Below the pieces are notes generated by a model that worked only from the letters and a program-made list of their open reading frames with translations, was not told the origin of the DNA and did not search any database. Shown here piece by piece: positions 17,663 through 25,822 of a stretch of 64,000 bases of DNA (within the stretch, counting starts at the first letter, position 1; each line of letters opens with the position of its first letter). A program made the translations under genes and the position numbers. The DNA comes from Chelativorans sp. Marseille-P2723 (GTDB taxonomy: Bacteria; Pseudomonadota; Alphaproteobacteria; Rhizobiales; Rhizobiaceae): positions 1-64,000 of the forward strand of contig NZ_CADDWI010000007.1 in NCBI RefSeq assembly GCF_902809845.1. Reading direction: 5' to 3'.

Positions 17663-18184
17663 CTAATGAGTCCTGAATCTTGCAGCAGTTCTGACGATGC
17701 TGAAAACGCTATGCACCAACATCAGCACGCCGCCTCCGACCATGAACGCTACCGTGATCCATACGGGGATACCGGTTGTTATCAGCCGCTCATTGAAAGT
17801 GTAGGAGAACTCCATCAATCCGTACGAAGCCCAGATGAAGAACACGCTGAAAGTGACGAACGCAGCATCAGCGATAATTTCCAAGGCCAGTCGATACTTC
17901 GGGTTGGGAATCGCGTCCACAAGATCCAGTCGGATGTGCTCGCGAATATTGGAGCACAGCGCCGCCCCGATAAAGGTGAGCGGCAACATTGCTGAGAGTG
18001 CCAGTTCTGATAAATCAACAAGCGGCAGGTTGAAAAATCGCGACACAACGTTCGCGTTGACAGCCACCATAATCACAAGCAGCGCACTCACGGCGACCGT
18101 GGTCTCCAAGTAGAGGAGTAACCGCTCAAGGCGGTTAATACTAAGAAGAACCGGGCCCTCCGGCCGCGTTTGATTGGATTTCAC
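17663..18184 (-). CDS. TRAP transporter small permease (DctQ family)
   Basis: About 173 aa with four hydrophobic segments (LETTVAVSALLVIMVAVNANVVSRFF, LALSAMLPLTFIGAALC, EIIADAAFVTFSVFFIWAS and VWITVAFMVGGGVLMLVHSVF), the DctQ pattern. The GTG start at 18184 is chosen because GGGGA lies about 9 bases upstream. A longer reading to a TTG at 18226 would start inside a 14-bp hairpin stem and is unlikely. DctQ is an obligatory partner of DctM. It is separated from the dctP-like gene by that hairpin, which probably sets different mRNA levels for the soluble and membrane parts. Confidence 0.88.
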   Translation of the reverse strand: MKSNQTRPEGPVLLSINRLERLLLYLETTVAVSALLVIMVAVNANVVSRFFNLPLVDLSELALSAMLPLTFIGAALCSNIREHIRLDLVDAIPNPKYRLALEIIADAAFVTFSVFFIWASYGLMEFSYTFNERLITTGIPVWITVAFMVGGGVLMLVHSVFSIVRTAARFRTH

Positions 18185-18202
18185 CGTCGCTAGTCCCCAA
18201 TT

Positions 18203-18236
18203 CCGCCTCCTGTTGTAAACTGACAACAGGAGGCGG
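18203..18236. terminator. Perfect 14-bp hairpin between the dctP-like and dctQ-like genes
   Basis: CCGCCTCCTGTTGT-AAACTG-ACAACAGGAGGCGG is followed by a T-rich run (TTTATTTTTTAG) only on the + strand, where no gene reads in. On the minus strand it lies 8 bases after the dctP stop and would act as an mRNA stabiliser or partial terminator. Its 3' arm contains AGGAGG paired to CCTCCT. Confidence 0.7.
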
Positions 18237-18244
18237 TTTATTTT

Positions 18245-19261
18245 TTAGTTTGCACCCGCCGAGATCTTCTCAACTTCTTCACGAACCGCAGAAATGCGAT
18301 CGGCGCCGAAGACTGGTTCTAGATCCGTCCAGGTGGAACGGCCTACTTCGACGAATGCGCTCATCTGCTCGGGAGTCAATTCCACTACCTCGACCCCCAT
18401 TGCCTTAACCGCCTCAACCGCTTGGGCGGTCGCCTCTTCGGCTTCGTTAAACGTTTCTTCCGAAATTTCCCGTGAAACCTCGAGCACCGCCTCCTGCTGG
18501 CCAGGTGTCAACTTGTCCCAGAAACGCTGGCTGATGACTATGCCTGAAATACCGAACAGATGATTGGTCAGCGTCATGTATTTCTGGGTTTCCATAAGTC
18601 CGGACGTATGGCTGAGGATTGGGCCATTCTCCTGACCGTCTACGGTGCCCTGCTGAAGAGCAACGAAAAGTTCTGTGAAGGGCATAAGAACAGTCTGCGC
18701 GCCCATTTTGTCAAAGAGCGCCTTGATTGCCGGAGAATTGTAAATACGGATCTTCATTCCGCTCACATCATCCGGCGATACCACTGGCTTGCCAGAATTG
18801 GTGATAGAGCGAAATTCGATCGAGTATGTTCCCAGATAGCGAATACCCAATTTGTCGAGAGCTTCGGCATGGGTCTTCCGGATGACACCTTCCTCATTGA
18901 GGAACAACTTTCGTGCTTCGTCGAAGTTCGTCGCGGTGTAGGGCAAGGAATGAATGTCTAAAACGGGATCAAGACCGCTCAAAGGGCCGAGATTAAGAAA
19001 AGCAAACTCAAGCGTGCCTCGAGCAAGCTCGCGTGCCATTGCTTCGTCGCTTCCGATCTGACCGTTCGGAAACACCTCGATTTTCAGCGCGCCATCTGTG
19101 GCGTCGTTGATACGCTCTACGAAGCGGTGCGCAGCCGCCCCAAGCGGGCTGTTATCCGCGTAGACATGGCCTAGACGCGCCGTCATAACATCCTGTGCCT
19201 GGGCCAGCATTGTAGAGGCGCCTATTATCAAAGAGGCAAGCCCATATTTGACGAGTTTCAT
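18245..19261 (-). CDS. TRAP transporter periplasmic solute-binding protein (DctP family)
   Basis: 338 aa with a Sec signal peptide (MKLVKYGLASLIIGASTMLAQAQD, cleavage near AQA-QD). The mature protein shows the TRAP signature pieces RLGHVYADNSPLGAAAHRF, EVFPNGQIGSDEAMARELARG and, near residue 170, KIRIYNSPAIKALFDKMGAQ. That last segment holds the conserved Arg that binds the substrate carboxylate (PVVSPDDVSGMKIR). The ribosome-binding site AGGAG lies 9 bases from ATG. It captures the acid in the periplasm for the DctQ/DctM permease and is encoded 47 bases after the SDR in the same unit. Confidence 0.93.
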   Translation of the reverse strand: MKLVKYGLASLIIGASTMLAQAQDVMTARLGHVYADNSPLGAAAHRFVERINDATDGALKIEVFPNGQIGSDEAMARELARGTLEFAFLNLGPLSGLDPVLDIHSLPYTATNFDEARKLFLNEEGVIRKTHAEALDKLGIRYLGTYSIEFRSITNSGKPVVSPDDVSGMKIRIYNSPAIKALFDKMGAQTVLMPFTELFVALQQGTVDGQENGPILSHTSGLMETQKYMTLTNHLFGISGIVISQRFWDKLTPGQQEAVLEVSREISEETFNEAEEATAQAVEAVKAMGVEVVELTPEQMSAFVEVGRSTWTDLEPVFGADRISAVREEVEKISAGAN

Positions 19262-19308
19262 GTTCTGTTTCTCCTAAGCTTCGCTAGGTTTGATGCTTTC
19301 AACGAGTA

Positions 19309-20031
19309 TTACCGATTGAGAAAATTCACCGACGTTCCGCCACACACGTTAAGAACTTGACCGGTGATGTAGCGGGCGCGATCGGATAGCAGAAAATCAA
19401 AGGCGACAGCGATGTCGACCGGTTCAGCAACGAACTGGACCGGGATCCCTTCCCGGATGCGCTTTTGGATGAAGGCACCGTCGGGGTCATTGTGCGTTTG
19501 CAGCATGTATGTATTCGTCGGTCCAGGCGCGACGACATTAGCGGTAATGCCATAGGGGCCTAATTCCAAGGCCATTGTTCGAACAATGCCTGACAGGCCT
19601 GCCTTGGCTGCCGCATAGCCTACACGCTCCTCCTTGCCGAGAGCGGCGCGGCTTCCTGTTCCTACGATACGTCCCTTTCCGAGGCGCTTCATCGAAGGAA
19701 TTAGAACCTGGGCAAGGGAAATCAGCGAAATGGTGCTGATGTTGATTTCCTTAGTGATGCCTTCGACTGTAGCCGCTTCGACCGAGGCTGGAACGCAGTA
19801 GCCCGCAACATGTGCTAAGCGCGTTACATCCTTGCCATTGATGGCGGCTTTTACGACATCAGCCGCCTCAGACGGGTTCGCCAGATCCGTCCTGACGAAC
19901 TCCTCGTAATGGTCATTTTCCGGATCGATGAGATCAACCGCTAGGACCTTTACGCCGCTGTCCTTCAACAGCTTCGCGACTGCCGCGCCTATCCCACGAC
20001 TTGCACCGGTAACCACAGCCCACTCAGTCAT
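19309..20031 (-). CDS. Short-chain dehydrogenase/reductase
   Basis: A 240-aa classical SDR that interconverts an alcohol and a ketone with NAD(P). The cofactor motif is TGASRGIGAA (TGxxxGxG) near residue 8. The acidic residue at the end of beta-2 (AVDLIDPEN) suggests NAD preference. The catalytic Ser lies in GTGSRAALG and the Tyr-x-x-x-Lys in GYAAAKAG. The C-terminus is GQVLNVCGGTSVNFLNR. Canonical NNAG is replaced by HVAGYC, a variation also seen in benzoate-diol dehydrogenase-like SDRs. The gene has its own promoter carrying the shared operator (20057-20096) and leads the unit that ends with the TRAP transporter. The substrate is unknown. Confidence 0.9.
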   Translation of the reverse strand: MTEWAVVTGASRGIGAAVAKLLKDSGVKVLAVDLIDPENDHYEEFVRTDLANPSEAADVVKAAINGKDVTRLAHVAGYCVPASVEAATVEGITKEINISTISLISLAQVLIPSMKRLGKGRIVGTGSRAALGKEERVGYAAAKAGLSGIVRTMALELGPYGITANVVAPGPTNTYMLQTHNDPDGAFIQKRIREGIPVQFVAEPVDIAVAFDFLLSDRARYITGQVLNVCGGTSVNFLNR

Positions 20032-20056
20032 GTGTACTCCGAAGTTTCAACAATTA

Positions 20057-20096
20057 ATTGTCGGACGATAAGACAATGATGCAGGGTTGCAGTCAA
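20057..20096 (-). promoter_or_regulatory. Promoter and GntR/FCD-type operator of the SDR-TRAP unit
   Basis: On the minus strand there is TTGACT (20096-20091), a 17-base spacer and TCTTAT (20073-20068). The -10 lies inside an inverted repeat ATTGTC-N9-GACAAT (20057-20077), whose core TTGTCGGACGA resembles the TTGTCnGACAA operators of FCD-type GntR repressors. The layout suggests repression. A similar box precedes the two other units of this locus. Confidence 0.65.
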
Positions 20097-20128
20097 CCGT
20101 CCGGAGCGAGTTTGCGCCTCAAAATGCT

Positions 20129-21187
20129 TCAAGCAGGGCTTGTGACAGGTGCAGGAAGGTCGAGGCGGTAGATTCGCTCCGCTGTGCGGGAGAACAATGC
20201 CGACTTCTCTTCGAGCGAGAAATTGTGAGTCAGGCGTTTGAACGCATTCCATAATGTCCGGTAACTTGACGAAACTGCATCTACCGGGAAATTGCTCTCA
20301 AACATCGCCCTCTGGGGTGAAAAGGCCTCGATACAAGTTTCAACGTAAGGCTTCCATGCCTGCGCTAATTCTTCAGAGCTTGGCGGTTCGGCTCTTTCGT
20401 GGAAGTCAAAGCCAGCGGTAGGCATACCGAGACCGCCGATCTTAACCACTGTGTTTGGATATTGAGCTAGGCGGCGCATTGAGGCATCCCACTGCTCTCG
20501 CACTTGGTTCATCTGGCCGCGATAGGGACCGACTCCGAGCGGCCCCCCTGCATGATTGATAACAAAGATGATTTCTGGAAAACGCTTGACCAACGATTCG
20601 GTGTCGTCGAGCGCATCATGATGTACCCAGGCTTCAAAGATTAGGGAAAATTCAGCGAGCTTTGCCAAGCCCTCAATGAAGCCAGGCCGCCGGAAAAGGC
20701 CTGGTGTTGTCGTTCGCACTTTCGATCTTTGGTCGCTGAACTGGCGGATCCCACGTAACCGTCCTTCCCCGACCTCTACTTGAGCGGCAAGGACCTCCGC
20801 AATCGACGCGCCAATATGCAGGTCCGCATAACCGACAATACCGGCGCAGATGCGAGGACCGTTATATCCCTCAACATTGAACTGTCTCGTCATTCGCGCG
20901 ATGTGCTGCACTTCCCCAACGGATCGGAAATGCTCGGGACCATCTTCAAATATCCCTTCAGAGCACTCGATGAACACGCTGGCGACGATGTTGTGCCCAT
21001 CTGCGATGTCCGCCTGGAAAGCGGATAGCTCATAGGGAGGACGAGGACCTCCCCACAAATGATGATGTGGGTCAACTATTGGTAGCGAAGGCTCCAGAAC
21101 CTCTTCCGGCTCTGCCGCGTTCCAGCCAGGTCTTGCACCGGTGCCGACGAGCGGCAGGAATTCTTTTTCATCGTCACTAAGCGTCAT
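20129..21187 (-). CDS. Amidohydrolase-2 family hydrolase (lactonase or PDC-hydrolase-like)
   Basis: A 352-aa TIM-barrel metal-dependent hydrolase of the amidohydrolase-2 group. The metal-binding HxH-type motif appears as PIVDPHHHLWGG near residue 37. Family elements follow: SVFIECSEGIF, IVGYADLHIGAS, GIRQFSDQRS and FVINHAGGPLGVG, with the late catalytic region FESNFPVDAVSSSY. Relatives include 2-pyrone-4,6-dicarboxylate lactonase and sugar lactonases, so lactone ring opening is a likely reaction. The gene starts 18 bases after the OYE gene in the same direction, so the two form one unit. Confidence 0.88.
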   Translation of the reverse strand: MTLSDDEKEFLPLVGTGARPGWNAAEPEEVLEPSLPIVDPHHHLWGGPRPPYELSAFQADIADGHNIVASVFIECSEGIFEDGPEHFRSVGEVQHIARMTRQFNVEGYNGPRICAGIVGYADLHIGASIAEVLAAQVEVGEGRLRGIRQFSDQRSKVRTTTPGLFRRPGFIEGLAKLAEFSLIFEAWVHHDALDDTESLVKRFPEIIFVINHAGGPLGVGPYRGQMNQVREQWDASMRRLAQYPNTVVKIGGLGMPTAGFDFHERAEPPSSEELAQAWKPYVETCIEAFSPQRAMFESNFPVDAVSSSYRTLWNAFKRLTHNFSLEEKSALFSRTAERIYRLDLPAPVTSPA

Positions 21188-21205
21188 CGCGCACCCCTTC
21201 TTTAC

Positions 21206-22375
21206 TCAACGCAGCGATGCTGGATGTCCCTTGGGCAGTACTACCCCGGCGGCGCGCCAAGCATCTTCCCGGCGCCGTAAGAAGTGCCGCTCCACTTGTG
21301 GAGCCAGCGTCCAATCCGGATCAGCACCCAGTGATTGTGCTGCACCTATCGGCCAATTAGGGTTGCTTAGAAGCTCGCGTCCTATCGCGACCAGGTCTGC
21401 CTTGCCGCCTCTAATGATCTCGTCAGCCTGAACGGCGTCGACAATCATCCCGACGGCCATCGTCGGTATATCCACTTGACGACGAAGAGCGGTTGCATAG
21501 TCGACCTGGTATCCCAGTTGTGCGGCGGCGGCGGTTTCTATGGGGGAAATGCCTACCAGACCGCCTGACGAGCAGTCTAACGCATCCACCCCTGCTTGCT
21601 TTAGCAGTCGTGCCAGACGGACGCTATCTTCAAGCTCCCATCCGACCTGGTCGATCACCGACAGCCGAACGAAAAGCGGCTTGTGCGCAGGCCATACCGC
21701 ACGGATCCCCTCGACAATCTCCATAAGGAAGCGAACCCTATTCTCAAAGGAGCCGCCATACGCATCGCCACGCTGGTTGGAGTAGGGGGATAGAAACTGG
21801 TGGATGAGATAGCCATGAGCCGCGTGGATCTCGAGTACCTTGTAGCCTGCCTGATCAGCTCGCGCAGCTGCGGCGCTCCAAGCCGTGATCACTTCGGCAA
21901 TGTCAGCGGCGCTCATCTCACGTGGAACGTCGTGCTCGCTTGTATGAGGCAGCGGACTGGGGGCAATCATATCCCAGTCATCCCAGTCGGCGATACCCTC
22001 GGAGGTTATTGCTTTGCGGTTCTGCCATGGAGGCAACATCCTTGCTTTGCGGCCACAGTGTAACAACTGGATGCCAGGCGTAGCACCGCAAGATTCAATC
22101 AGGCGCACGATCCGACTGAGCGGAGCAATGAAGTCATCATGCCATAACCCGAGGTCACCCAGCGAGCCGCAGCCGCGGCGCTCAACTGCTGTTCCTTCCT
22201 GAAAGACCAGACCAGCCCCACCAGCAGCGAGCCGCCCGAGGTGCATAAGGTGCCAATCTGTAGGGTACCCCTTAGAGCCGCAGTACTGCCACATTGGTGA
22301 CGCGACGATGCGGTTTCGTATTTCTATCTCGCGCAGACGATAGGGAGAGAAGAGACCAGTAGATGTGTTATGCAT
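21206..22375 (-). CDS. Old Yellow Enzyme family ene-reductase (YqjM-like)
   Basis: A 389-aa FMN-dependent NAD(P)H oxidoreductase that reduces activated C=C bonds. Landmarks are LFSPYRLREIEIRNRIVASPMWQY near the N-terminus, the HAAHGYLIHQFLSPYSNQRGDAYGGSFENRVRF-type block (split here by convention) that holds the substrate-binding His and the conserved Asn-Arg, and the FMN-phosphate site LVAIGRELLSNPNW. The Cys at MWQYCG matches the YqjM-class redox-tuning position. It heads a two-gene unit with the amidohydrolase, behind a promoter overlapped by an operator. In this pathway it probably saturates an enone or unsaturated lactone, which is inference. Confidence 0.92.
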   Translation of the reverse strand: MHNTSTGLFSPYRLREIEIRNRIVASPMWQYCGSKGYPTDWHLMHLGRLAAGGAGLVFQEGTAVERRGCGSLGDLGLWHDDFIAPLSRIVRLIESCGATPGIQLLHCGRKARMLPPWQNRKAITSEGIADWDDWDMIAPSPLPHTSEHDVPREMSAADIAEVITAWSAAAARADQAGYKVLEIHAAHGYLIHQFLSPYSNQRGDAYGGSFENRVRFLMEIVEGIRAVWPAHKPLFVRLSVIDQVGWELEDSVRLARLLKQAGVDALDCSSGGLVGISPIETAAAAQLGYQVDYATALRRQVDIPTMAVGMIVDAVQADEIIRGGKADLVAIGRELLSNPNWPIGAAQSLGADPDWTLAPQVERHFLRRREDAWRAAGVVLPKGHPASLR

Positions 22376-22395
22376 TGGCTTTCCGATGTTGACGG

Positions 22396-22432
22396 ATTAT
22401 CCGACAATAAATTTTCTTCCCGATGAAATCAA
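22396..22432 (-). promoter_or_regulatory. Promoter and operator of the OYE-amidohydrolase unit
   Basis: On the minus strand there is TTGATT (22432-22427), a 17-base spacer and TATTGT (22409-22404). The -10 overlaps the near-perfect palindrome ATTGTC-G-GATAAT (22396-22408). This matches the box found at the SDR promoter (ATTGTCGGA at the same position relative to -10). Confidence 0.65.
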
Positions 22433-22586
22433 CCGCGCGACAAGTTAAGCTGCGGCGTCTGCGCCCGCCGTTCTGCCATTGAAGCATTTCAATCAGATCG
22501 GTGTAGTCGGGGAATACGACGTCAGCCTGCGGTGCAAAGCATCCAGCATAACGAACAGGGATACCCGGTACCTGGTGGCAGGAATG

Positions 22587-23417
22587 CTATCGGACTTCCG
22601 GCAGCTCAAACATGGCATCATGGATCGGAGTGTCGAGGTCCAGATCAGCAAGCTCGTAACCCCGCCGGAAATCGACGATGTGCCGTTCCATCCATTCGCT
22701 CGCCATTGCGCGGTCCCGATTTCGCAGCGCTTCAAATATCTTGCGGTGAGCCGTAATCATACGTTCGCCGGCATTCAGCCGCGCCATGACACTCTGGAAC
22801 GCGGGATAGAATAGCTGGCTGATCGGCTCGCGGCAGAGCAAGAGCGCTCGATTTCCAGCGGCCTGCGCCAGAAGGAAATGGAACTCGACGTCAAGGAGAA
22901 CTGTACTGCGCCCTTCCGACACTGCGAGCTCGCTCTCGATGACATTTTCCTCAATTTTGGTTAGAATATCATCCGTAAGGCGATCGAGGGCAGCGTTGAC
23001 CGCCGCAACCTCAAGGTAGAGCATCACTTCCCACAGTTCGTGGAACGTCACCTTGCCAAGAAGCATCGCAGTCGAGACGCGTCGTGATATCTGCGCTGAT
23101 CCTGGCTTAGTGGTGTAGAGCCGCTTCTGTCCACGCCGACGCGCGACCAGGCCAGCTTGCTCCAAAGAGCGTATCGCCTCTCGCACCGTTGAACGGTGGA
23201 CGCCAAATTGATCTGCAAGCGCTGCTTCCGATGGTAGCGGTTCGCCGATCTTTACTTCGCCAGCCAGAATCTTAGATTCGATCATACGGGCAACGGCTCG
23301 ATAGGCAGGCTCGGTTACAACTGGTTCAAAGAAATTTTTTGTTGTCTTCAAACTCAGTCTCCTCGCCGATTTTCCAACGAGCAAAGCAGTATTCTCGACA
23401 CGCTCACCAATCCGCAT
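22587..23417 (-). CDS. GntR-family transcriptional regulator with FCD domain
   Basis: A 276-aa FadR-subfamily regulator. The N-terminal winged helix reads LPSEAALADQFGVHRSTVREAIRSLEQAGLVARR (about residues 62-95, key TVREAI). An all-helical FCD ligand-binding domain follows with the metal/ligand residues D, H, H in the expected order: DVEFHFLLAQAAGN, then ITAHRKIFEALRNRD and MERHIVDFR. The first ~30 residues are poorly conserved, so a later start is possible. The gene sits 21 bases after the HpcH aldolase in the same unit. FCD regulators usually repress neighbouring catabolic genes until the substrate or an intermediate binds. Confidence 0.92.
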   Translation of the reverse strand: MRIGERVENTALLVGKSARRLSLKTTKNFFEPVVTEPAYRAVARMIESKILAGEVKIGEPLPSEAALADQFGVHRSTVREAIRSLEQAGLVARRRGQKRLYTTKPGSAQISRRVSTAMLLGKVTFHELWEVMLYLEVAAVNAALDRLTDDILTKIEENVIESELAVSEGRSTVLLDVEFHFLLAQAAGNRALLLCREPISQLFYPAFQSVMARLNAGERMITAHRKIFEALRNRDRAMASEWMERHIVDFRRGYELADLDLDTPIHDAMFELPEVR

Positions 23418-23438
23418 CGTCCTTTATTGCAGGATTAT

Positions 23439-24224
23439 TCACCTACCGAACCAACTTGGAATGCTGCGGTAGCCGGACGCCAATATTCGCCGGTCGGTAC
23501 CGCAGACGAAAATTCGTACGCCCTGGTCGGCTAGTCGGGAATAAGCATTCTTGACTGAGGCCTCGTCGAATCCAAAAAGCACCTCTACGAGTGCCTTATC
23601 AGATTGTAATATCTTTTCGCGTGCCGCAGAAAAGATCGCGCTTACCTGCTCGGAATCATGCCCGTTTGGCATGTTCAGGTCCTGTGCAAGATCAAAAGGA
23701 CCAGTCACTATGCCGTCCAGACCGCGCACTGTCAGTATCGCGTCGAGGTTGTCAATTCCTTCGGTTGTCTCAAGCAACCCCCAGACAAGAATGTTGTCAT
23801 TGGCCTCTTGAAAGTCCCTGATCCAATCTCGCGTCTGATGACGGGTAGCGCGGATGCGCGGGCATGCTCCACGCGTTCCGAGTGGTGCATAGCGTGAATT
23901 CGATACTAGCTGGAGTGCCTTCGCCTCCGTCGACAAGTTGGGGGCAAGTATACCCGATGCACCTGCATCAAGAACTTTCTGGATTGTGGAACGGCTTGTG
24001 TCGGGGAGCCGCACGATCGTGGCCGCACCTCCAATCTCCACCCCACGCATGATGTCGACCAGCCGGTCCATGCCAAAGGAGCCATGTTCCATATCAATGC
24101 ATACAAAATCGAAGCCGGCATCGGCGGCGATTTCAGCCACATCCGCTGACGCAAGCGTGACCCACGTACCTATAAGGGTTTCCCCTGCTTCATATCTCTT
24201 CTTTAGGTCGAATCGCCCAAACAT
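23439..24224 (-). CDS. HpcH/HpaI-family aldolase
   Basis: A 261-aa class II aldolase-like protein with a TIM-barrel fold. Motifs are GTWVTLASADVAEIAADAGFDFVCIDMEHG (metal and substrate region around residues 17-47, key ending DMEHG), then VLDAGASGILAPNLSTEAKA and RYAPLGTRG with the catalytic Arg. TTEGIDNLDAIL supplies the Glu of the metal site, although the usual E-T/S-x-x-A is relaxed. It cleaves or forms a bond between pyruvate and an aldehyde. The ATG at 24224 with AGGAG 8 bases upstream is preferred to a GTG at 24233. It leads the unit that also encodes the GntR regulator. Confidence 0.88.
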   Translation of the reverse strand: MFGRFDLKKRYEAGETLIGTWVTLASADVAEIAADAGFDFVCIDMEHGSFGMDRLVDIMRGVEIGGAATIVRLPDTSRSTIQKVLDAGASGILAPNLSTEAKALQLVSNSRYAPLGTRGACPRIRATRHQTRDWIRDFQEANDNILVWGLLETTEGIDNLDAILTVRGLDGIVTGPFDLAQDLNMPNGHDSEQVSAIFSAAREKILQSDKALVEVLFGFDEASVKNAYSRLADQGVRIFVCGTDRRILASGYRSIPSWFGR

Positions 24225-24250
24225 TGGCTCCACTCCTCATAATGTTCGTT

Positions 24251-24279
24251 ATTATGCTGGATTGTCCTACAAAAGCAAA
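24251..24279 (-). promoter_or_regulatory. Promoter and operator of the aldolase-GntR unit
   Basis: On the minus strand there is TTTGCT (24279-24274), a 17-base spacer and CATAAT (24256-24251). The spacer is filled by TTTGT-AG-GACAAT (24261-24273), related to the boxes at 20057 and 22396. Autoregulation of the GntR gene is therefore likely. Confidence 0.55.
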
Positions 24280-24611
24280 GATGCTCATATATCGGTTGGT
24301 GTCCGAATTCTATTGCTGGGGAAAAATGAGTCCGACCTGGAAATCGGACGGCATCCGGCGAAAGTGCTAGCTGGCAAGGCGTACCAAGGACAACAACTCG
24401 GCCAATCTTTTCTGGCGAGCGACGCTGTCTCCGCCCCCGTGTGACAAGCGGCTCCATGATCAGCTCCCCAGCCGTCATGCGCAACAATCAGTTCTGAACG
24501 CTGCCACCAGCGCTCGTCCGATTCGCAACCATTTTGAGGCTCAGCAAAACGGTCGGAGCGACCTGGATTGCCACCGACAGGGTTTTGCCATTCCGGCGGC
24601 CGTTGAACCAA
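24280..24611. other. Gap between the catabolic and RiPP loci
   Basis: About 330 bases between the aldolase promoter and the 3' end of the nucleotidyltransferase gene. I see no gene, hairpin terminator or repeat in it. Confidence 0.4.
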
Positions 24612-25571
24612 TCATCTATGCATATATTGTATCAGCCGGAATGCTTTGCGGCGCGCCCATGATCCACGGTGCCGTGGATCTGCCGCCTGTATTGCACATT
24701 CCGGAGAAATCAAGCGGCAGCCGATCGACGCCAGGATGCCGCGGCGCAACCGGTTTGCCAATATAGTGGCGTGCCGATCTTCAAAAAGTCTGCTTGCAAG
24801 CGAGAGGCTGACGGCGGCTTCCATGCCGAACCGCAGCTTCCTTGCTATACGAACGAAAGTATCGATCCTGTCGTCGGGGAGCCGACGCGCGGCCTGCACC
24901 ACATCGACAACCATCTGGAGACGGTGGAACTTGTGGCCGCATGAAGCATGAACGATTGCAACGCAAAGCAGCGCTTCAGGCGCCTCCGGGTCGCCCTGAC
25001 CGGCGGCCAGAAGTTCCTCATAGCCGAAACTGACGCGCCGGCGCAGCCGAGGATAGTGGACAAGGTCGGTGTGGAGTTCGAACAGGACCGACCGATTCTG
25101 CGCCAGCGTCCACTTGAACTCCATGTTGCGCTGCGAATTGTCCCAGATCTCATTGCGCTCGGGCTGAAAACCCCGCTCGCGCATAACATCACTTGCCCGC
25201 TCAAGGTCCGCGGGATGGACGAGCAGATCGATATCGGTAAAGGGACGGTCGGCGGGATTGTCGTAGAGAAGGCGCGAGAAGGTCGGGCCCTTGACGATAG
25301 CGAAGCGGATTTCCGCCTTTCGCAGTTCAGCCGAAACCAATTCGGCCTTTCGCTGCAGCAGCAATGCCTGACCTATCCGCAATGCGGTATCGGGGTCCGC
25401 CTCGGCGGCACATAGCCCCATCTTGCGCTCGACAATAGGCAACACGCCATGGTGGTTTGCAAGGGCGGCGAGTTTCTCCGCCGTCGCACCTTCCGGCCGT
25501 GAGCCTTGCTGAGCCTGCCACATTGGATCTGCAAACCGGGGCAGGAATGAAGCCACGTCCTCCGTAACCAT
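24612..25571 (-). CDS. Nucleotidyltransferase-family protein of the RiPP cluster
   Basis: A 319-aa protein of the uncharacterised nucleotidyltransferase family (NTP_transf_5 type). The catalytic region reads FAIVKGPTFSRLLY followed by RPFTDIDLLVHPADLE (about residues 114-145), where DID supplies the metal-binding acidic residues. A helical C-terminal half follows (FGYEELLAAGQ, HRLQMVVDVVQAARRL). Members are frequent companions of lasso-type RiPP clusters with unknown chemistry. A product nucleotidylation or sugar-type transfer has been suggested for some. The start codon overlaps the stop of the carrier-protein gene (TGATG). It is the last gene of the ligase, GNAT, carrier protein, nucleotidyltransferase unit. 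Confidence 0.85.
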   Translation of the reverse strand: MVTEDVASFLPRFADPMWQAQQGSRPEGATAEKLAALANHHGVLPIVERKMGLCAAEADPDTALRIGQALLLQRKAELVSAELRKAEIRFAIVKGPTFSRLLYDNPADRPFTDIDLLVHPADLERASDVMRERGFQPERNEIWDNSQRNMEFKWTLAQNRSVLFELHTDLVHYPRLRRRVSFGYEELLAAGQGDPEAPEALLCVAIVHASCGHKFHRLQMVVDVVQAARRLPDDRIDTFVRIARKLRFGMEAAVSLSLASRLFEDRHATILANRLRRGILASIGCRLISPECAIQAADPRHRGSWARRKAFRLIQYMHR

Positions 25572-25822
25572 CAGCTTTCATCTTCCCGATGCGCGGCACC
25601 GAACAGGGCAGCGAGGCTGCCTACGGTTTCGAAGGATGCTATTTCCTCCGCTGTCATCATCCGCCCCAGCCTTTCCTCCGCAGCTGCGATAATGGAGACA
25701 TGGGCAATGCTGTCCCATTGGGGGAGCGAACCGACTTTGGCCTCACACGGAACGTCTTCTATGGGGCAACCAAGTGCCTCCGCCACAATTTCGCGCGCGA
25801 TTAAACTTTCCGCATAGGTCAT
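25571..25822 (-). CDS. Acyl/peptidyl carrier protein
   Basis: An 83-aa PP-binding carrier protein starting MTYAESLIARE at 25822. The attachment serine is S38 in QWDSIAHVSII, a clear phosphopantetheine site (DS-x-x-H/Q). The helical pattern and length are those of a free-standing ACP. The start ATG overlaps the GNAT stop as ATGA, and the stop overlaps the nucleotidyltransferase start. The carrier protein therefore sits between an acyltransferase-like GNAT and downstream of an adenylate-forming ligase, so loading of an acyl or aminoacyl group onto S38 and transfer by the GNAT is the simplest model. The loaded group is unknown. Confidence 0.88.
   Translation of the reverse strand: MTYAESLIAREIVAEALGCPIEDVPCEAKVGSLPQWDSIAHVSIIAAAEERLGRMMTAEEIASFETVGSLAALFGAAHREDES

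Noticed and set aside
24285-24611. 108-codon minus-strand frame downstream of the nucleotidyltransferase
   Set aside because: No domain, Trp/Gly/Arg-rich random-like composition and no start signal. Also considered and dismissed as a second RiPP precursor because it has no YxxPxL leader.
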